Shown here one piece after another: positions 43,953-53,632 of a stretch of DNA of 64,000 bases. The stretch covers positions 1-64,000 of the forward strand of contig DFEW01000028.1 of the NCBI GenBank assembly GCA_002369195.1, given 5' to 3'. Positions within the stretch are counted from its first letter, which is position 1. Every line of letters begins with the position of its first letter. The position numbers and the translations under genes are program-made. The DNA is from Christensenella sp. UBA3792. GTDB taxonomy: Bacteria > Bacillota > Clostridia > Christensenellales > CAG-138. The notes under the pieces were generated by a model. That model ran no database searches, had not been told where the DNA came from, and was given only the letters and a program-made list of their open reading frames with translations.

Positions 43953-46498
43953 TTTGTGTCGTACCAGCTTTCCCCGCACTTTGCCTCGGCGATCAGCTTC
44001 ACACGGAAGTCCGCGACGCTCTCCATGCACGACTGCATCAACTTCGCGACCGCCTCCGCCTCATCTTTCGGCGTGTCGACGATCAGTTCGTCGTGAATCT
44101 GTAAAACAAGCCGCGCCTTGTAGCCGCCGTCTTTGAGCGCACGATCGACGCGCACCATGGCGATCTTGATGATATCCGCCGCGGTGCCCTGAATCGGCAT
44201 GTTCATCGCGACGCGCTCGCCGAACTGGCGCACGTTATAGTTGCTCGCGTTTAGCTCCGGAAGCGGGCGGCGCCGCAAAAACAGCGTTTGCGCCCAGCCC
44301 TTTTCCTTTGCCTGCTGCACGCTGTCCTTCAGGTATGCCTCCACCATCGGATAGCGTTCGAAGTACCGCTTGATATAGCCGGACGCGACGCTCACCGGCA
44401 CGCCGAGGTTTTTGGCAAGGCCGAAATCGGAGATGCCGTAGACGATGCCGAAGTTGACCGCCTTCGCCGCGCTGCGCTGTTCCTTGCTCACCTCTGTAAG
44501 CGGCACGTGAAAGACTTCCGCCGCCGTGCGCGCATGGATGTCCTCGCCGTTGTTAAACGCCGCGATAAAGCTTTCGTCGCCGCTGATATGCGCCAGCAGC
44601 CGCAGTTCGATCTGCGAATAGTCCGCGCCGACCAGCACGTTCCCTTCGCTCGGAATAAACGCCTTGCGGATCTCGCGTCCCTCGGCCGTGCGTACCGGAA
44701 TGTTCTGCAGGTTCGGTTCCGTACTCGAAATGCGTCCCGTCGCGGCGACGCACTGCATGAATCGCGTATGGATGCGTCCTGCGCCGTCGCGCTGTTTCAA
44801 AAGTCCCTCGACGAACGTGCTGTCGAGCTTGGTCAGAAACCGGTAATCGAGCACATCGTTGACGATCGGATGCAGCGGCGCGATCGCTTCGAGCGTGTCC
44901 GCGTCGGTCGAAAAGCCGGTCTTGGTCTTTTTGCCGGACGGCAGCTGCAGCTTTTCGAACAGGATCCGTCCGAGCTGCTTGGTCGAAAGGATGTTGAACC
45001 GCTCGCCCGCCGCTTCATATATGCGCGCTTCGAGCGTCTGCGCCTGCTGTGAAAACCGTTCGTGCAGCGATTCGAGTACCGACGCGTCGGTCATGAACCC
45101 GATGCGCTCCATGCCGTACAGCACGTTCAAAAGCGGCAGTTCCACGTCGTTCAGAAGGGAATTGAGCCCGGCTTCCTTGATCGCGCGGTTCATGCGCGGC
45201 TGCAATACAAACAGGTGCGCCGGGCTTGCCGCATCGACCTTGAGCCACTCGCGGCAGAGCGCTTCGTAGCTTTCGACCGGACGGTTGCTCTGCAAAAGAT
45301 AATCCGACAGCATCGCGTCAAACCGCAGATCGGGGAGCGCCTCCGGATCGAATCCGCAGCGGTGATACAGCTTCTTTGCGTCGAACGCAAGCAGCGGCTT
45401 GTTCGTTTTTTGCATCCATGCGCCGAGCAGGCGATACGCCTCGTCCTCGTCCATGCACACGTCGAACAGCGTTTCTCCCGCCGTCAGCACATAGGCGCGC
45501 TCCGCAGAACCTGCGAACGCGAGCGTCGGCACCGTCGTGACTGCGATCGCGGACGCATCCTTGATCGCGTCGAGCGCTGCATTCAGGTCCGCTTCGCTCG
45601 TGACCGGCACCGTTTCGACTTCGATTGCGGATTCCGCTTCCGTCTCCCCGCCGGGCAGCTTATCGGCAATGCTGTTGAGTTCCAGTTCGTACAGGTGCTT
45701 TTTGGCGCCGCCGGTGCGCGCAAAGTCGAACGCGCAGTCGTCGAGCGTTTCCGAAACCGGCGCGTCGCACGCGATCGTGCCGAGCCAGTAGGAAAAGCGC
45801 GCGTCCTCCGCACCTTCGCGCAGCCGTTCGCCGAGCTTGCCTTTGACCTCGTCCGCATGCGCAAGCACGGATTCGAGGTCGCCGTAGGTTTCGAGCAGCT
45901 TGAGCGCCGTCTTTTCGCCGACGCCCGCAATGCCCGGAATATGGTCGGACGCGTCGCCCATCAGCGCTTTGAGATCGCGCATCCGATCCGGCGTAATACC
46001 GTACTTCTCCTTCAGCGCCGCCGCGTCGACGATCGAGTTATCCTTGGTATAGTAAATCTTTGTGAAATCGGTGATCAGCTGAAACGAATCGCGGTCGCCC
46101 GTGGCGATCAGCGTTTCCATGCCTTCGCGCTCGGCCTTTTTGGCAAACGTGCCGAGCACGTCGTCGCCCTCATAGCGCGGGCATTCGATCACCGCAATGC
46201 CCATCTCCTTCAGCAGTTCGCGCACGACCGGCATCTGTTTTTTGAGGTCCTCGTCCGCGGGCTTTCTGCCGAGCTTGTAGTCCGCGTATTTTTCATGGCG
46301 AAACGTCGGCTGATGCACGTCGAACGCGACGAGCACGTGCGACGGGTCCTGTTTCAAAAGCTCGATCAGCTTGGTGAAAAAGCCCTTCAGCGCGCCGGTC
46401 GGAAAGCCGTCGCGCGTGGTGAGATTCGCCTTGAAGAATGCGTGATATGCCTGATACAGAAGACTGTTGCCGTCTACGGCAAGTAACAATCGGTTCAT
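43949..46498 (-). CDS. polA: DNA polymerase I
   Basis: An 849-residue polymerase with a 5'-3' flap exonuclease domain (about 1-290), a 3'-5' exonuclease-like domain (about 300-460) and a polymerase domain (to the end). Polymerase motifs are VGADYSQIELRLLAH (A), RSAAKAVNFGIVYG (B) and LQIHDELIVDTP (C). In the exonuclease domain the first acidic pair is replaced by AVTTV, so proofreading is probably lost, as in Bacillus and Clostridium enzymes. AAAGGA precedes the ATG. Confidence 0.97.
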   Translation of the reverse strand: MNRLLLAVDGNSLLYQAYHAFFKANLTTRDGFPTGALKGFFTKLIELLKQDPSHVLVAFDVHQPTFRHEKYADYKLGRKPADEDLKKQMPVVRELLKEMGIAVIECPRYEGDDVLGTFAKKAEREGMETLIATGDRDSFQLITDFTKIYYTKDNSIVDAAALKEKYGITPDRMRDLKALMGDASDHIPGIAGVGEKTALKLLETYGDLESVLAHADEVKGKLGERLREGAEDARFSYWLGTIACDAPVSETLDDCAFDFARTGGAKKHLYELELNSIADKLPGGETEAESAIEVETVPVTSEADLNAALDAIKDASAIAVTTVPTLAFAGSAERAYVLTAGETLFDVCMDEDEAYRLLGAWMQKTNKPLLAFDAKKLYHRCGFDPEALPDLRFDAMLSDYLLQSNRPVESYEALCREWLKVDAASPAHLFVLQPRMNRAIKEAGLNSLLNDVELPLLNVLYGMERIGFMTDASVLESLHERFSQQAQTLEARIYEAAGERFNILSTKQLGRILFEKLQLPSGKKTKTGFSTDADTLEAIAPLHPIVNDVLDYRFLTKLDSTFVEGLLKQRDGAGRIHTRFMQCVAATGRISSTEPNLQNIPVRTAEGREIRKAFIPSEGNVLVGADYSQIELRLLAHISGDESFIAAFNNGEDIHARTAAEVFHVPLTEVSKEQRSAAKAVNFGIVYGISDFGLAKNLGVPVSVASGYIKRYFERYPMVEAYLKDSVQQAKEKGWAQTLFLRRRPLPELNASNYNVRQFGERVAMNMPIQGTAADIIKIAMVRVDRALKDGGYKARLVLQIHDELIVDTPKDEAEAVAKLMQSCMESVADFRVKLIAEAKCGESWYDTK

Positions 46499-46555
46499 GC
46501 GTTCCTTTCATGGGCGCGGCACGCCCCCGAAGGAGTGTGCCGCAAAAGCTTGGGT

Positions 46556-47875
46556 TTATGCGCGAACGACGTCGTACACCATCGGGCGATATTCGGGCTT
46601 CTTGCCGGAATATTCGAACGCGCTGTGGAACATATCGAGCGCCGCGTCGAGCTTGCTCTCGTCGTTCACGTACATCACGCAAAGCGGTTCGTCCGCACGC
46701 ACGAAATCGCCGAGGCGCTTCTTCATGACAAGACCGACCGCCGGATCGATGCTCTCCTCCTTGGTTGCACGTCCCGCGCCGAGGATCTGCGCCGCCGTAC
46801 CGATGCGCTCCGCGTTCATCGAGCTGATATAGCCGGACCGCTTCGGGTACACGTTCAGCATCTTTTTCACCTTGCAAAGCTCGTCGATGCGCGCCATGTC
46901 GATGTAGGACGGATCACCGCCCTCAGCCGCGATCATCTCGCGAAGCTTTTGAAGTCCCGCGCCGCTGTGCAGCGCCGTTTCAAGCTTTTCGCGCGCTTCG
47001 ACTTCGGTTTCGGCAAGCTTCGAAAGGATCATCATATGCGTGCCGAGCAGCATGCAGACCTCGTACAGCGGATCGCCCGCCGGAATTTTGCCCGAAAGCA
47101 GCTCGATCGCCTCGCGCACCTCGAGCGCGTTGCCGACCGCGAGACCGAGCGGCTGATTCATGTCGGTGATGATCGCCACGCACTCGCGTCCGACGAGCTT
47201 GCCGATCGAGGTCATCAGATGCGCAAGCTTTTCCGCCTCGTCGACCGTCGTCATGAACGCGCCTGTGCCGGTCTTGACGTCGAGCACGATCGCGTCCGTG
47301 CCGGCCGCAAGCTTTTTCGACATGATGCTCGACGCGATCAGCGGAATGCTGCGCACCGTCGCCGTCACATCGCGCAGGGCGTACATCTTCTTATCGGCGG
47401 GAACGAGGTTTCCGGTCTGTCCGATGACCGCGACGCCGATTTCGTTGACGATCTGCTTGAACCGCGCCATCGGCTGTTCGACGCATACGCCGGGGATCGA
47501 TTCGAGCTTGTCAAGCGTGCCGCCCGTATGTCCGAGTCCTCTGCCGCTCATCTTGGCGACCGTGCCGCCGCACGCCGCAACGAGCGGCGCGATCACGAGC
47601 GTGGTCGTATCGCCCACGCCGCCGGTCGAATGCTTGTCAACCTTGACGCCGCGAAGCTCGGAGAGGTCCACGACCTCGCCCGAATGCATCATTGCCATCG
47701 TCAGATCGGCGGTTTCGCGATCCGTCATTCCCTGGAAGACGACCGCCATCTGAAACGCTGCCATCTGGTAATCGGGAATCGAGCCGTCCGTAAATCCGTT
47801 GACGATATAGGCGATCTCCTCCTTTGAGAGCGTGCCGCCGTTCACTTTCTTTTCGATCAAATCGACCATGCGCAT
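46556..47875 (-). CDS. pdp: Pyrimidine-nucleoside phosphorylase
   Basis: A 439-residue enzyme of the thymidine/pyrimidine phosphorylase family that splits uridine, thymidine or deoxyuridine with phosphate for salvage. It starts MRMVDLIEKKVNGGTLSKEE and contains KHSTGGVGD and the signature KMSGRGLGHTGGTLDKLE. The phosphate loop and the C-terminal domain are complete. Firmicutes usually encode the broad-specificity Pdp form rather than DeoA. AAGGAGG precedes the start. It has its own promoter inside the end of the upstream gene. Confidence 0.94.
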   Translation of the reverse strand: MRMVDLIEKKVNGGTLSKEEIAYIVNGFTDGSIPDYQMAAFQMAVVFQGMTDRETADLTMAMMHSGEVVDLSELRGVKVDKHSTGGVGDTTTLVIAPLVAACGGTVAKMSGRGLGHTGGTLDKLESIPGVCVEQPMARFKQIVNEIGVAVIGQTGNLVPADKKMYALRDVTATVRSIPLIASSIMSKKLAAGTDAIVLDVKTGTGAFMTTVDEAEKLAHLMTSIGKLVGRECVAIITDMNQPLGLAVGNALEVREAIELLSGKIPAGDPLYEVCMLLGTHMMILSKLAETEVEAREKLETALHSGAGLQKLREMIAAEGGDPSYIDMARIDELCKVKKMLNVYPKRSGYISSMNAERIGTAAQILGAGRATKEESIDPAVGLVMKKRLGDFVRADEPLCVMYVNDESKLDAALDMFHSAFEYSGKKPEYRPMVYDVVRA

Positions 47876-47905
47876 GGGTTCATACCTCCTTATGGCTGAT
47901 AGAAA

Positions 47906-47934
47906 ATTATATCATATCCGTTCTGCCTTGGCAA
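47906..47934 (-). promoter_or_regulatory. Promoter of the pdp-polA operon
   Basis: TTGCCA and a perfect TATAAT on the minus strand are spaced by 17 bases; the -35 lies inside the last codons of the 47912-49216 gene. Confidence 0.75.
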
Positions 47935-49216
47935 CGTCTTTTCCCGCCGCCGGCAGAACTTGCTCGGTAAACGTATCCGTCAGCGCGGATGCGTCCTCTT
48001 TGTTCCATACAACGACGCCGCGCAGAATCGCATGCTCTCGCATCAGCCGGTTTCGATCGACCGGCTGTTCGCATAAAAGGCAGGTCGGCGTCTTGTGCAG
48101 TTCGCATTCGGACAGCGCTGCTTTCGCTGCGAACCCGTTCCGATGCGCAAACAGTACGATAAAGTCCGCTTTCTGCACTGCCGTATCGAGTCCCGCTGCG
48201 TTCAAAACCGTCTCCGCGCCGTTCATGTGCGCAAAGCCGATCGAGCCGAGCGCGTCGCAAAGCGCATCCGGCTCGCCGTCGTACAGCAGTTTCAACTCGC
48301 ATTCGCCAAGACGCGCATCGAGCGTCGAACGGTCGGTTTTGGCGATGCCGTCCCGCTGCTGCGCATCCGGATGCACCGGCGCGTCCGTCGCATCGAAGTA
48401 CCCGACGCCGAGCGTTTCAAGCGCACAGAGCGCGTTTTGCGGGTCGATGCAGCCGTTTGCGCCGACCCAGATTCTGCGATAGCCGAGATCGAGCGCTTTT
48501 CCGATCAGCAATCCGATGCCGGCGGCGTCGCGTCCGTGCGCTTCCAGCACCGCAATCGATCCGGGCAGAATGCCGATCAGCTCCGTCTTGCGCGTGCCGT
48601 CCGGCATGGTGAGCGAAACGGTTTCGAACCGCCCGTTCCGTCCGGTAACCAACGCACGCACCGTGCCGCATCCGCCGTCCGCGATCAGCGTGCGTGATAC
48701 TGCAAAGCCGTGCTGCGACGCCAAGATCGCAAGCGCACGCGCATCGTCCTGTGCGCCGTCCTCGCGCGAGTCGAACACAAGCAGCAGTCGCGTTCCCGCT
48801 TTCGCGCAAAGCGCGTTCGAAGGCAGGTTTTCAAGAACGTTCTGCCCCGCTTCGGTAAAACTGAACGAGCCGTCCTCCTCCGTCTTGCCGAGCAGCGCAT
48901 ACGGTCCGAAGCTTTCGAGCGAGTTCGCCTGCATAAACGGCTGATGCATGCATAAACGCACCATCAGATCGTCCATCGCGTAGAACCGCTTTGCGCAGGC
49001 GCGCGCCTGCTTGATGCCGTAAAAGCATGCGATGCAAAGATAGACCGGACCGCCGGTTGCAGGGTCAAAGGTCTGCTGCGCGTCATACAGCGTTACGCCC
49101 GTCGCGTTCGCGCGCTTGAGCGCATCCAGCGTGATTGTCCAGCAATCGCGCCGCGTCGTTTCGGAAAAGTCCGGGACCGGAAAGCGAAATCCGATCGGAA
49201 AGTACTGCCAAATCAT
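47912..49216 (-). CDS. Glycerate-kinase-like protein with degenerate motifs and an extra N-terminal domain
   Basis: A 434-residue protein. Residues about 140-425 follow the family 1 glycerate kinase (GlxK/GarK) pattern: ADGGCGTVRALV at 180-190 where the family has ADGGEGT, KALDLGYRRIWVGANGC at 240-256 where it has IGIGGSATNDGG, then ALETLGVGYFDA, and GAETVLNAAGLDTAVQKAD (333-351) before a segment where the usual EGR-D-Q-T motif is AHRNGF. The key acidic and Gly-Ser positions are thus changed, so kinase activity is doubtful. Residues 1-135 are a Cys/Phe-rich domain I do not recognise. It overlaps the ABC-F gene by four bases. Homology is inferred by eye. Confidence 0.6.
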   Translation of the reverse strand: MIWQYFPIGFRFPVPDFSETTRRDCWTITLDALKRANATGVTLYDAQQTFDPATGGPVYLCIACFYGIKQARACAKRFYAMDDLMVRLCMHQPFMQANSLESFGPYALLGKTEEDGSFSFTEAGQNVLENLPSNALCAKAGTRLLLVFDSREDGAQDDARALAILASQHGFAVSRTLIADGGCGTVRALVTGRNGRFETVSLTMPDGTRKTELIGILPGSIAVLEAHGRDAAGIGLLIGKALDLGYRRIWVGANGCIDPQNALCALETLGVGYFDATDAPVHPDAQQRDGIAKTDRSTLDARLGECELKLLYDGEPDALCDALGSIGFAHMNGAETVLNAAGLDTAVQKADFIVLFAHRNGFAAKAALSECELHKTPTCLLCEQPVDRNRLMREHAILRGVVVWNKEDASALTDTFTEQVLPAAGKDVAKAERI

Positions 49217-51135
49217 CGATCTTCCTCCGTTTCGATTGCCTTGACGGCGGCTTCCGCCGCTTCCAGCTGGTCATACAGCGCCGTTTCCTCCGCATCGAGC
49301 GCGGAGATCGTTTCATACAGCCGTTCCATTTCGCGATACGCGTTGGTGCGCTGTGCTTCCTCCAAAGATTGTTCCGCCGCACGCCGCTGCGCCTCGTTCT
49401 GCTCGATCAGCCGTTCGATGCGGTGCATCTCCTGTTTCGCCTTCGCGCGCTCGGTGCGCGCTTCCCTGCGCTTGAGGTACGGATTGTCCGTGCGCTCGGT
49501 CTGCGCCTTGCTCTTTTCCGCCTTGCGCTCGACGATGCGCAAAAACAGATCGTCCGATTCGTCCGTCTGCTCGACGAGCCCGTTCTCGGTCAAAAGGATC
49601 ACGCGGTCGGCAAGCCGCCGCACCAGATACCGGTCATGCGAAACGATCAGCACCGTGCCCTCGAACGTTTCAAGCGCGCTTTCGAGCATTTCCGCCGATG
49701 CGATATCGAGGTGGTTGGTCGGCTCGTCCAGCAGCAGCACGTTCGCGCCGGACAGCACGAGCTTCAAAAGCCGGATGCGTGCCTTCTCGCCGCCGGACAG
49801 CGAGCCGATGCGCTTTTCGATGTCGTCGTTGCGGAACAAAAACCGGCCGAGCGCGCCGCGCAGCTGATTGTAATCCATGAACGGGAACGCGTCGGACAGC
49901 TCGCCGATCACGGAGTTCGCGTCGTTGAGATCGTAGGTGTGCTGCGCGTAGTAGCCGAGGCGCACGCCCGCGCCGAGCTTGTAGGTTCCCTCGCTCGGTC
50001 GCTCGACGCCGGTCAGAATCTTCAATAGCGTCGTCTTGCCGCAGCCGTTCGCGCCGATCACGCACACGCACTCACGCGCCCACACGATCGTGTTGAGGTG
50101 CGAAAACACATGCTGTTCGCCGTACGACTTGCCGAGCTCGTGCAGAACGATCACTTCGTTGCCGGTCGGCGCAGGCGTCTGAAAGCGGAACGCGATCGAC
50201 TTCTCGTCCTTCTCCGGCTCGACCATGCCCTCGCGGATGCGTTCGATCTGCTTTTCCTTCGATGCAATCGTCACGTAGTTGCGTTCCTGATTCCAGCGCT
50301 TCTGCTGCGCGATGATGCCTTCGATGCGCTTGATTTCCTTCTGCTTGCGAAGGTACACCTTTTTGAGGTACTCGCGCTCGCTCAACTTCAGCTCCATGTA
50401 GCGCGTGTAATTGCCGGCCGTGCCGCGCATCCGCCCGTTCTGCAGTTCGAGCATGCGCGTGACCGTGTCGTCCAAAAACGCGCGGTCGTGCGATACGACG
50501 AGCACCGCGCCTTTATAGAGCTTGAAATAATCCTCGAGCCACCGGATCGCCGTCACGTCCAGATTGTTCGTCGGCTCGTCCAACAGCAGCAGGTCGGCGT
50601 CCTCTAAGATTGCGCGGGCGAGCATCGCCTTGCTGATCTGTCCGCCCGAAAACGTCGTTGCGGGACGCGAAAGATCGTCCTCACAAAAGCCGAGCCCGAG
50701 CAGCGCCGAGCGCGTCATGGCGCGGAACGTCGATCCGCCGCCGCGTTCGAGCGCTTCGAGCACGACGGACTGCCGCGCGATCAGCCGGTCGCGGTTGTCC
50801 GGATCGGCTTCGAGCTTTTTCAGGATGCGCGACTCCTCGTCCTCAAGGTCGAGCAGCGGGCGGAACGCCTCCAGCGTGAAGTGATAGAGATCGACATCGT
50901 CCGACAGCTTCGGAATTTGTTCGACATAGGAGAGCTTCGCGCCCTGCCGCATACCGAACGAACCGGAATCGTACGGTTCCTTGCCCATCAGGATGCGCAT
51001 CAGCGTCGACTTGCCGCAGCCGTTTACGCCGATCAGACCCACGCGTTCGCCCGGACGGATCTCGAAGGAAACGTCCGAAAACAGCGTGCGGTCCGCAAAC
51101 GATTTGGTCAGATTTTCCACATGTAAGATAGACAT
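49213..51135 (-). CDS. ABC-F family ATPase
   Basis: A 640-residue soluble protein with two ABC domains and no membrane part. Walker A motifs are GVNGCGKS (first) and GANGCGKT (second); signatures are FSGGQ and LSGGE. The linker between them (about 240-330) is a charged helix pair, and the C-terminus (about 540-640) is a coiled coil, as in the Uup/YdiF subgroup. ABC-F proteins act on the ribosome in translation or antibiotic protection. No ribosome site precedes the ATG and the -10 box sits 7 bases away. The pseudo-kinase gene follows with an overlap. Confidence 0.93.
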   Translation of the reverse strand: MSILHVENLTKSFADRTLFSDVSFEIRPGERVGLIGVNGCGKSTLMRILMGKEPYDSGSFGMRQGAKLSYVEQIPKLSDDVDLYHFTLEAFRPLLDLEDEESRILKKLEADPDNRDRLIARQSVVLEALERGGGSTFRAMTRSALLGLGFCEDDLSRPATTFSGGQISKAMLARAILEDADLLLLDEPTNNLDVTAIRWLEDYFKLYKGAVLVVSHDRAFLDDTVTRMLELQNGRMRGTAGNYTRYMELKLSEREYLKKVYLRKQKEIKRIEGIIAQQKRWNQERNYVTIASKEKQIERIREGMVEPEKDEKSIAFRFQTPAPTGNEVIVLHELGKSYGEQHVFSHLNTIVWARECVCVIGANGCGKTTLLKILTGVERPSEGTYKLGAGVRLGYYAQHTYDLNDANSVIGELSDAFPFMDYNQLRGALGRFLFRNDDIEKRIGSLSGGEKARIRLLKLVLSGANVLLLDEPTNHLDIASAEMLESALETFEGTVLIVSHDRYLVRRLADRVILLTENGLVEQTDESDDLFLRIVERKAEKSKAQTERTDNPYLKRREARTERAKAKQEMHRIERLIEQNEAQRRAAEQSLEEAQRTNAYREMERLYETISALDAEETALYDQLEAAEAAVKAIETEEDR

Positions 51136-51142
51136 ATACAGT

Positions 51143-51151
51143 AGTATATCA
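51143..51151 (-). promoter_or_regulatory. Extended -10 promoter of the ABC-F gene, nearly leaderless
   Basis: The minus strand has TGATATACT (extended -10), with a poor -35 (TAAACA) 17 bases upstream. The box ends 7 bases from the ATG. Confidence 0.65.
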
Positions 51152-51202
51152 CATCTTTTCCGATTTGTTTATATAAATTTCAAGATTATGACGCAACTGA
51201 TA

Positions 51203-51211
51203 TGGTATAAT
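51203..51211 (+). promoter_or_regulatory. Extended -10 promoter of the NlpC/P60 gene
   Basis: TGGTATAAT is an extended consensus -10; no clear -35 is seen. The AAAGGAG site follows 8 bases later before the ATG at 51232. Confidence 0.65.
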
Positions 51212-51231
51212 ATGTCCAAAGGAGTCGAATC

Positions 51232-52719
51232 ATGGATCACAACGTACCGCGCCTGCCCGGCAAAAGCAAAAAGACTGTTCCGATGACGCTGCGCATCGTC
51301 TGCGCCGCGGGCGTCTGCGCGCTTTTGGCATGCCTCGGTCTCGTTCTGCTCCTGAAGGGCAGCGCAAAAAAGGTGTTCCATTCCGCGAACGCCGCAAGCG
51401 AGTACCTGACCGTCGAGGAGACCTCCGTGTTTGCCGAGGACCGCACCCCAGCGCCTTCGGCGGCAACGCCGCTGCCCACCCTTGCGCCGACCGCAACCCC
51501 GGAGCAGAACCGCATCGCGGTCTCGCGCTACGCGACGCTCCAGCTCGGCGACAACAACACGGCCGTATCCGAACTGCAGCAGAAGCTGATGGAGCTCGGC
51601 TACATGGACGGCGACGAGCCGGATACGCTCTACAACGAATCGACGCAGAACGCCGTCATGCTGTTTCAGCGTGCGAGCGACACGAGCATGACCGGCATCG
51701 CATCGGCGGAGCTGCAGGAGAAGCTGTATTCCGACGGTGCGCAGGAGTATCGCATCAAGCTGAACGACGACGGTCCCGACGTCAAGAGCATTCAGCGTCA
51801 GCTGTCCGAGCTCGGCTACTATACGGATCGCATCACCGGCTATTTCGGTCCGCAGACCGAGGAAGCGGTTTTGCGCTTCCAGTCCAAAAACGCGCTCGAC
51901 GCGGACGGACAGATCACGCGCGACGACTTGGACCTGCTCTATTCCGACGACGCGGTCGCGCTCGCAACGCCGACGCCCGAACCGACGCCGACCCCCACTC
52001 CCAAGCCGACCGCAAAGCCAACGGCAAAGGCGACGCCGAAGCCGACCGCGAAAGCAACGCCCAAGCCGACCAAGACGCCCAAGCCCACGGCAAAGCCGAC
52101 TGCGACAGCCAAAGCGACACCCAAGCCCACCGGCAAGGCGACCGCGACGCCCAAAGCCACCAAGACACCCAAGCCCACCGCGACGCCAAAGCCGACTAAG
52201 ACGCCTAAGCCCACCGCGACGCCAAAGCCGACCAAGACCCCCAAGCCGACCGCCACACCCAAGCCGACCAAGACCCCCAAGCCGACCGCCACGCCCAAGC
52301 CGACGCCCAAGCCCGGCACGGACAACGCGACGTACGGCCACAGCATCAGCGAGTTCATCCGCTGCGCGGAGGATCAGCTCGGCGATCCGTACATCCTCGG
52401 CGATGAAGGACCCAACTCGTTCGACTGCTCCGGTCTCGTGTATTACTGTCTGAACAAATGCGGCATCAAGGTCGGAAGACGCAATGCCTACACGTATTCA
52501 AACAACGACAGCTGGCAGCGCATCGACTCGGTCGACGATCTCAAAAAAGGCGATCTGCTGTTCTTCAAGAGCGATTCATCCGCCAAGGTGAACCATACGG
52601 CAATCTATCTCGGCAACAAGAAGTTTATCCATGCGAGCGCCAGCAAGGGCGAAGTCGTGCACAGCTCCTTCTCCTCCTACTGGTACCGCAATTTTGTCTG
52701 CGGAAGGCGGGTCTTCTGA
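51232..52719 (+). CDS. NlpC/P60 peptidoglycan hydrolase with two PG-binding domains and a Lys/Thr/Pro linker
   Basis: A 495-residue protein that should cut wall stem peptides. A membrane anchor (about 20-42) is followed by two peptidoglycan-binding type 1 domains (about 98-165 and 168-240; [22 protein letters not shown] and [21 protein letters not shown]), a cationic linker of TPKPT-type repeats (246-363) and an NlpC/P60 domain with Cys399 ([11 protein letters not shown]), His455 (VNHTAIYLG) and His467. The linker would bind anionic wall polymers. The radical SAM gene starts at its stop (TGATG). Confidence 0.93.
   Translation: MDHNVPRLPGKSKKTVPMTLRIVCAAGVCALLACLGLVLLLKGSAKKVFHSANAASEYLTVEETSVFAEDRTPAPSAATPLPTLAPTATPEQNRIAVSRYATLQLGDNNTAVSELQQKLMELGYMDGDEPDTLYNESTQNAVMLFQRASDTSMTGIASAELQEKLYSDGAQEYRIKLNDDGPDVKSIQRQLSELGYYTDRITGYFGPQTEEAVLRFQSKNALDADGQITRDDLDLLYSDDAVALATPTPEPTPTPTPKPTAKPTAKATPKPTAKATPKPTKTPKPTAKPTATAKATPKPTGKATATPKATKTPKPTATPKPTKTPKPTATPKPTKTPKPTATPKPTKTPKPTATPKPTPKPGTDNATYGHSISEFIRCAEDQLGDPYILGDEGPNSFDCSGLVYYCLNKCGIKVGRRNAYTYSNNDSWQRIDSVDDLKKGDLLFFKSDSSAKVNHTAIYLGNKKFIHASASKGEVVHSSFSSYWYRNFVCGRRVF
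52162..52305 (+). repeat. Four 36-base coding tandem repeats in the NlpC linker
   Basis: Four consecutive units each encode [12 protein letters not shown] and differ at a few third positions. They are part of the longer low-complexity linker at 51967-52320. Confidence 0.88.
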
Positions 52720-53600
52720 TGTCCTGTACCATCTGTCCCAGAAACTGCAAGATCGACCGAACAGCCGCGAAGGGATTCTGCGGCTGTTCTTCCGTTCCGC
52801 TGATCGCGCGCGCCGCCCTGCACTACGACGAGGAACCGAGCATCTCCGGCAAAAGCGGCAGCGGCACGATCTTCTTTTCCGGCTGCAATCTCAAATGCAT
52901 CTTCTGTCAGAACATGGTGCTGCAGGACGGCACGCTCGGCGAACCGTTTACTCCCGAACGCCTTGCGGACGTCATGCAAAAGCTTGCCGCGCTCGGCGCA
53001 AACAACATCAACCTCGTCACCCCGACGCCGCATAAGGACGCGATCATACAGGCACTGCGCCTTGCAAAGGAACGCGGGCTGTCGATCCCGATCGTGTACA
53101 ACACCAACAGCTACGAAACGGTCGAGACGATCCGCGCTTACGAAGGGTTGATCGACATCTACCTGCCCGATCTCAAGTACGTCGACGCGCGGCTTTCGCA
53201 GGCATTCTCGCGCGCGGCGGACTACTTCCCCGTCGCGATCGCCGCGATCGAAGAAATGATGCGGCAGGTCGGTCCGATGGTCACGAACGAAGCGGGGCTC
53301 GCCGTGCGCGGCGTGCGCATCCGCCATCTCGTTCTTCCCGGCTGCGTGTTCGACACGCGTGAGGTCCTGCGCGAGATCAAAGAGCGCTTCGGCGCCGACT
53401 GTCCGATCTCGCTGATGAGCCAGTATACGCCGATCCCCTCCTGTACGCGCAAGCCGCTCGACCGCCCGCTCACCAAACGCGAGTACGAAGCCGCGCTCGA
53501 CTGCTGTCTGTCGCTCGGCTTCACGAACGTATACACGCAGGAGCTTTCGAGCGTCGGCGCATCCTACACCCCGCCGTTCTCCGATCACGTAGACCTTTAA
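52719..53600 (+). CDS. Radical SAM protein (PflA-like, COG1313 type)
   Basis: A 293-residue protein with the radical SAM cluster motif C-x3-C-x2-C at Cys56, Cys60 and Cys63 (FFSGCNLKCIFCQN). The N-terminus has additional cysteines (Cys3, Cys6, Cys10, Cys21, Cys23), a usual feature of this PflA-like subgroup. Its substrate is unknown; it may activate a glycyl radical enzyme or modify a protein. The start overlaps the NlpC stop by one base (TGATG). Confidence 0.9.
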   Translation: MSCTICPRNCKIDRTAAKGFCGCSSVPLIARAALHYDEEPSISGKSGSGTIFFSGCNLKCIFCQNMVLQDGTLGEPFTPERLADVMQKLAALGANNINLVTPTPHKDAIIQALRLAKERGLSIPIVYNTNSYETVETIRAYEGLIDIYLPDLKYVDARLSQAFSRAADYFPVAIAAIEEMMRQVGPMVTNEAGLAVRGVRIRHLVLPGCVFDTREVLREIKERFGADCPISLMSQYTPIPSCTRKPLDRPLTKREYEAALDCCLSLGFTNVYTQELSSVGASYTPPFSDHVDL

Positions 53601-53632
53601 CGCCCTGTGCAAAATCTTTTTCTATAACAAAA

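Noticed and set aside
52162-52305. Tandem repeats as possible CRISPR
   Set aside because: The units are contiguous without spacers and in frame with the NlpC protein.
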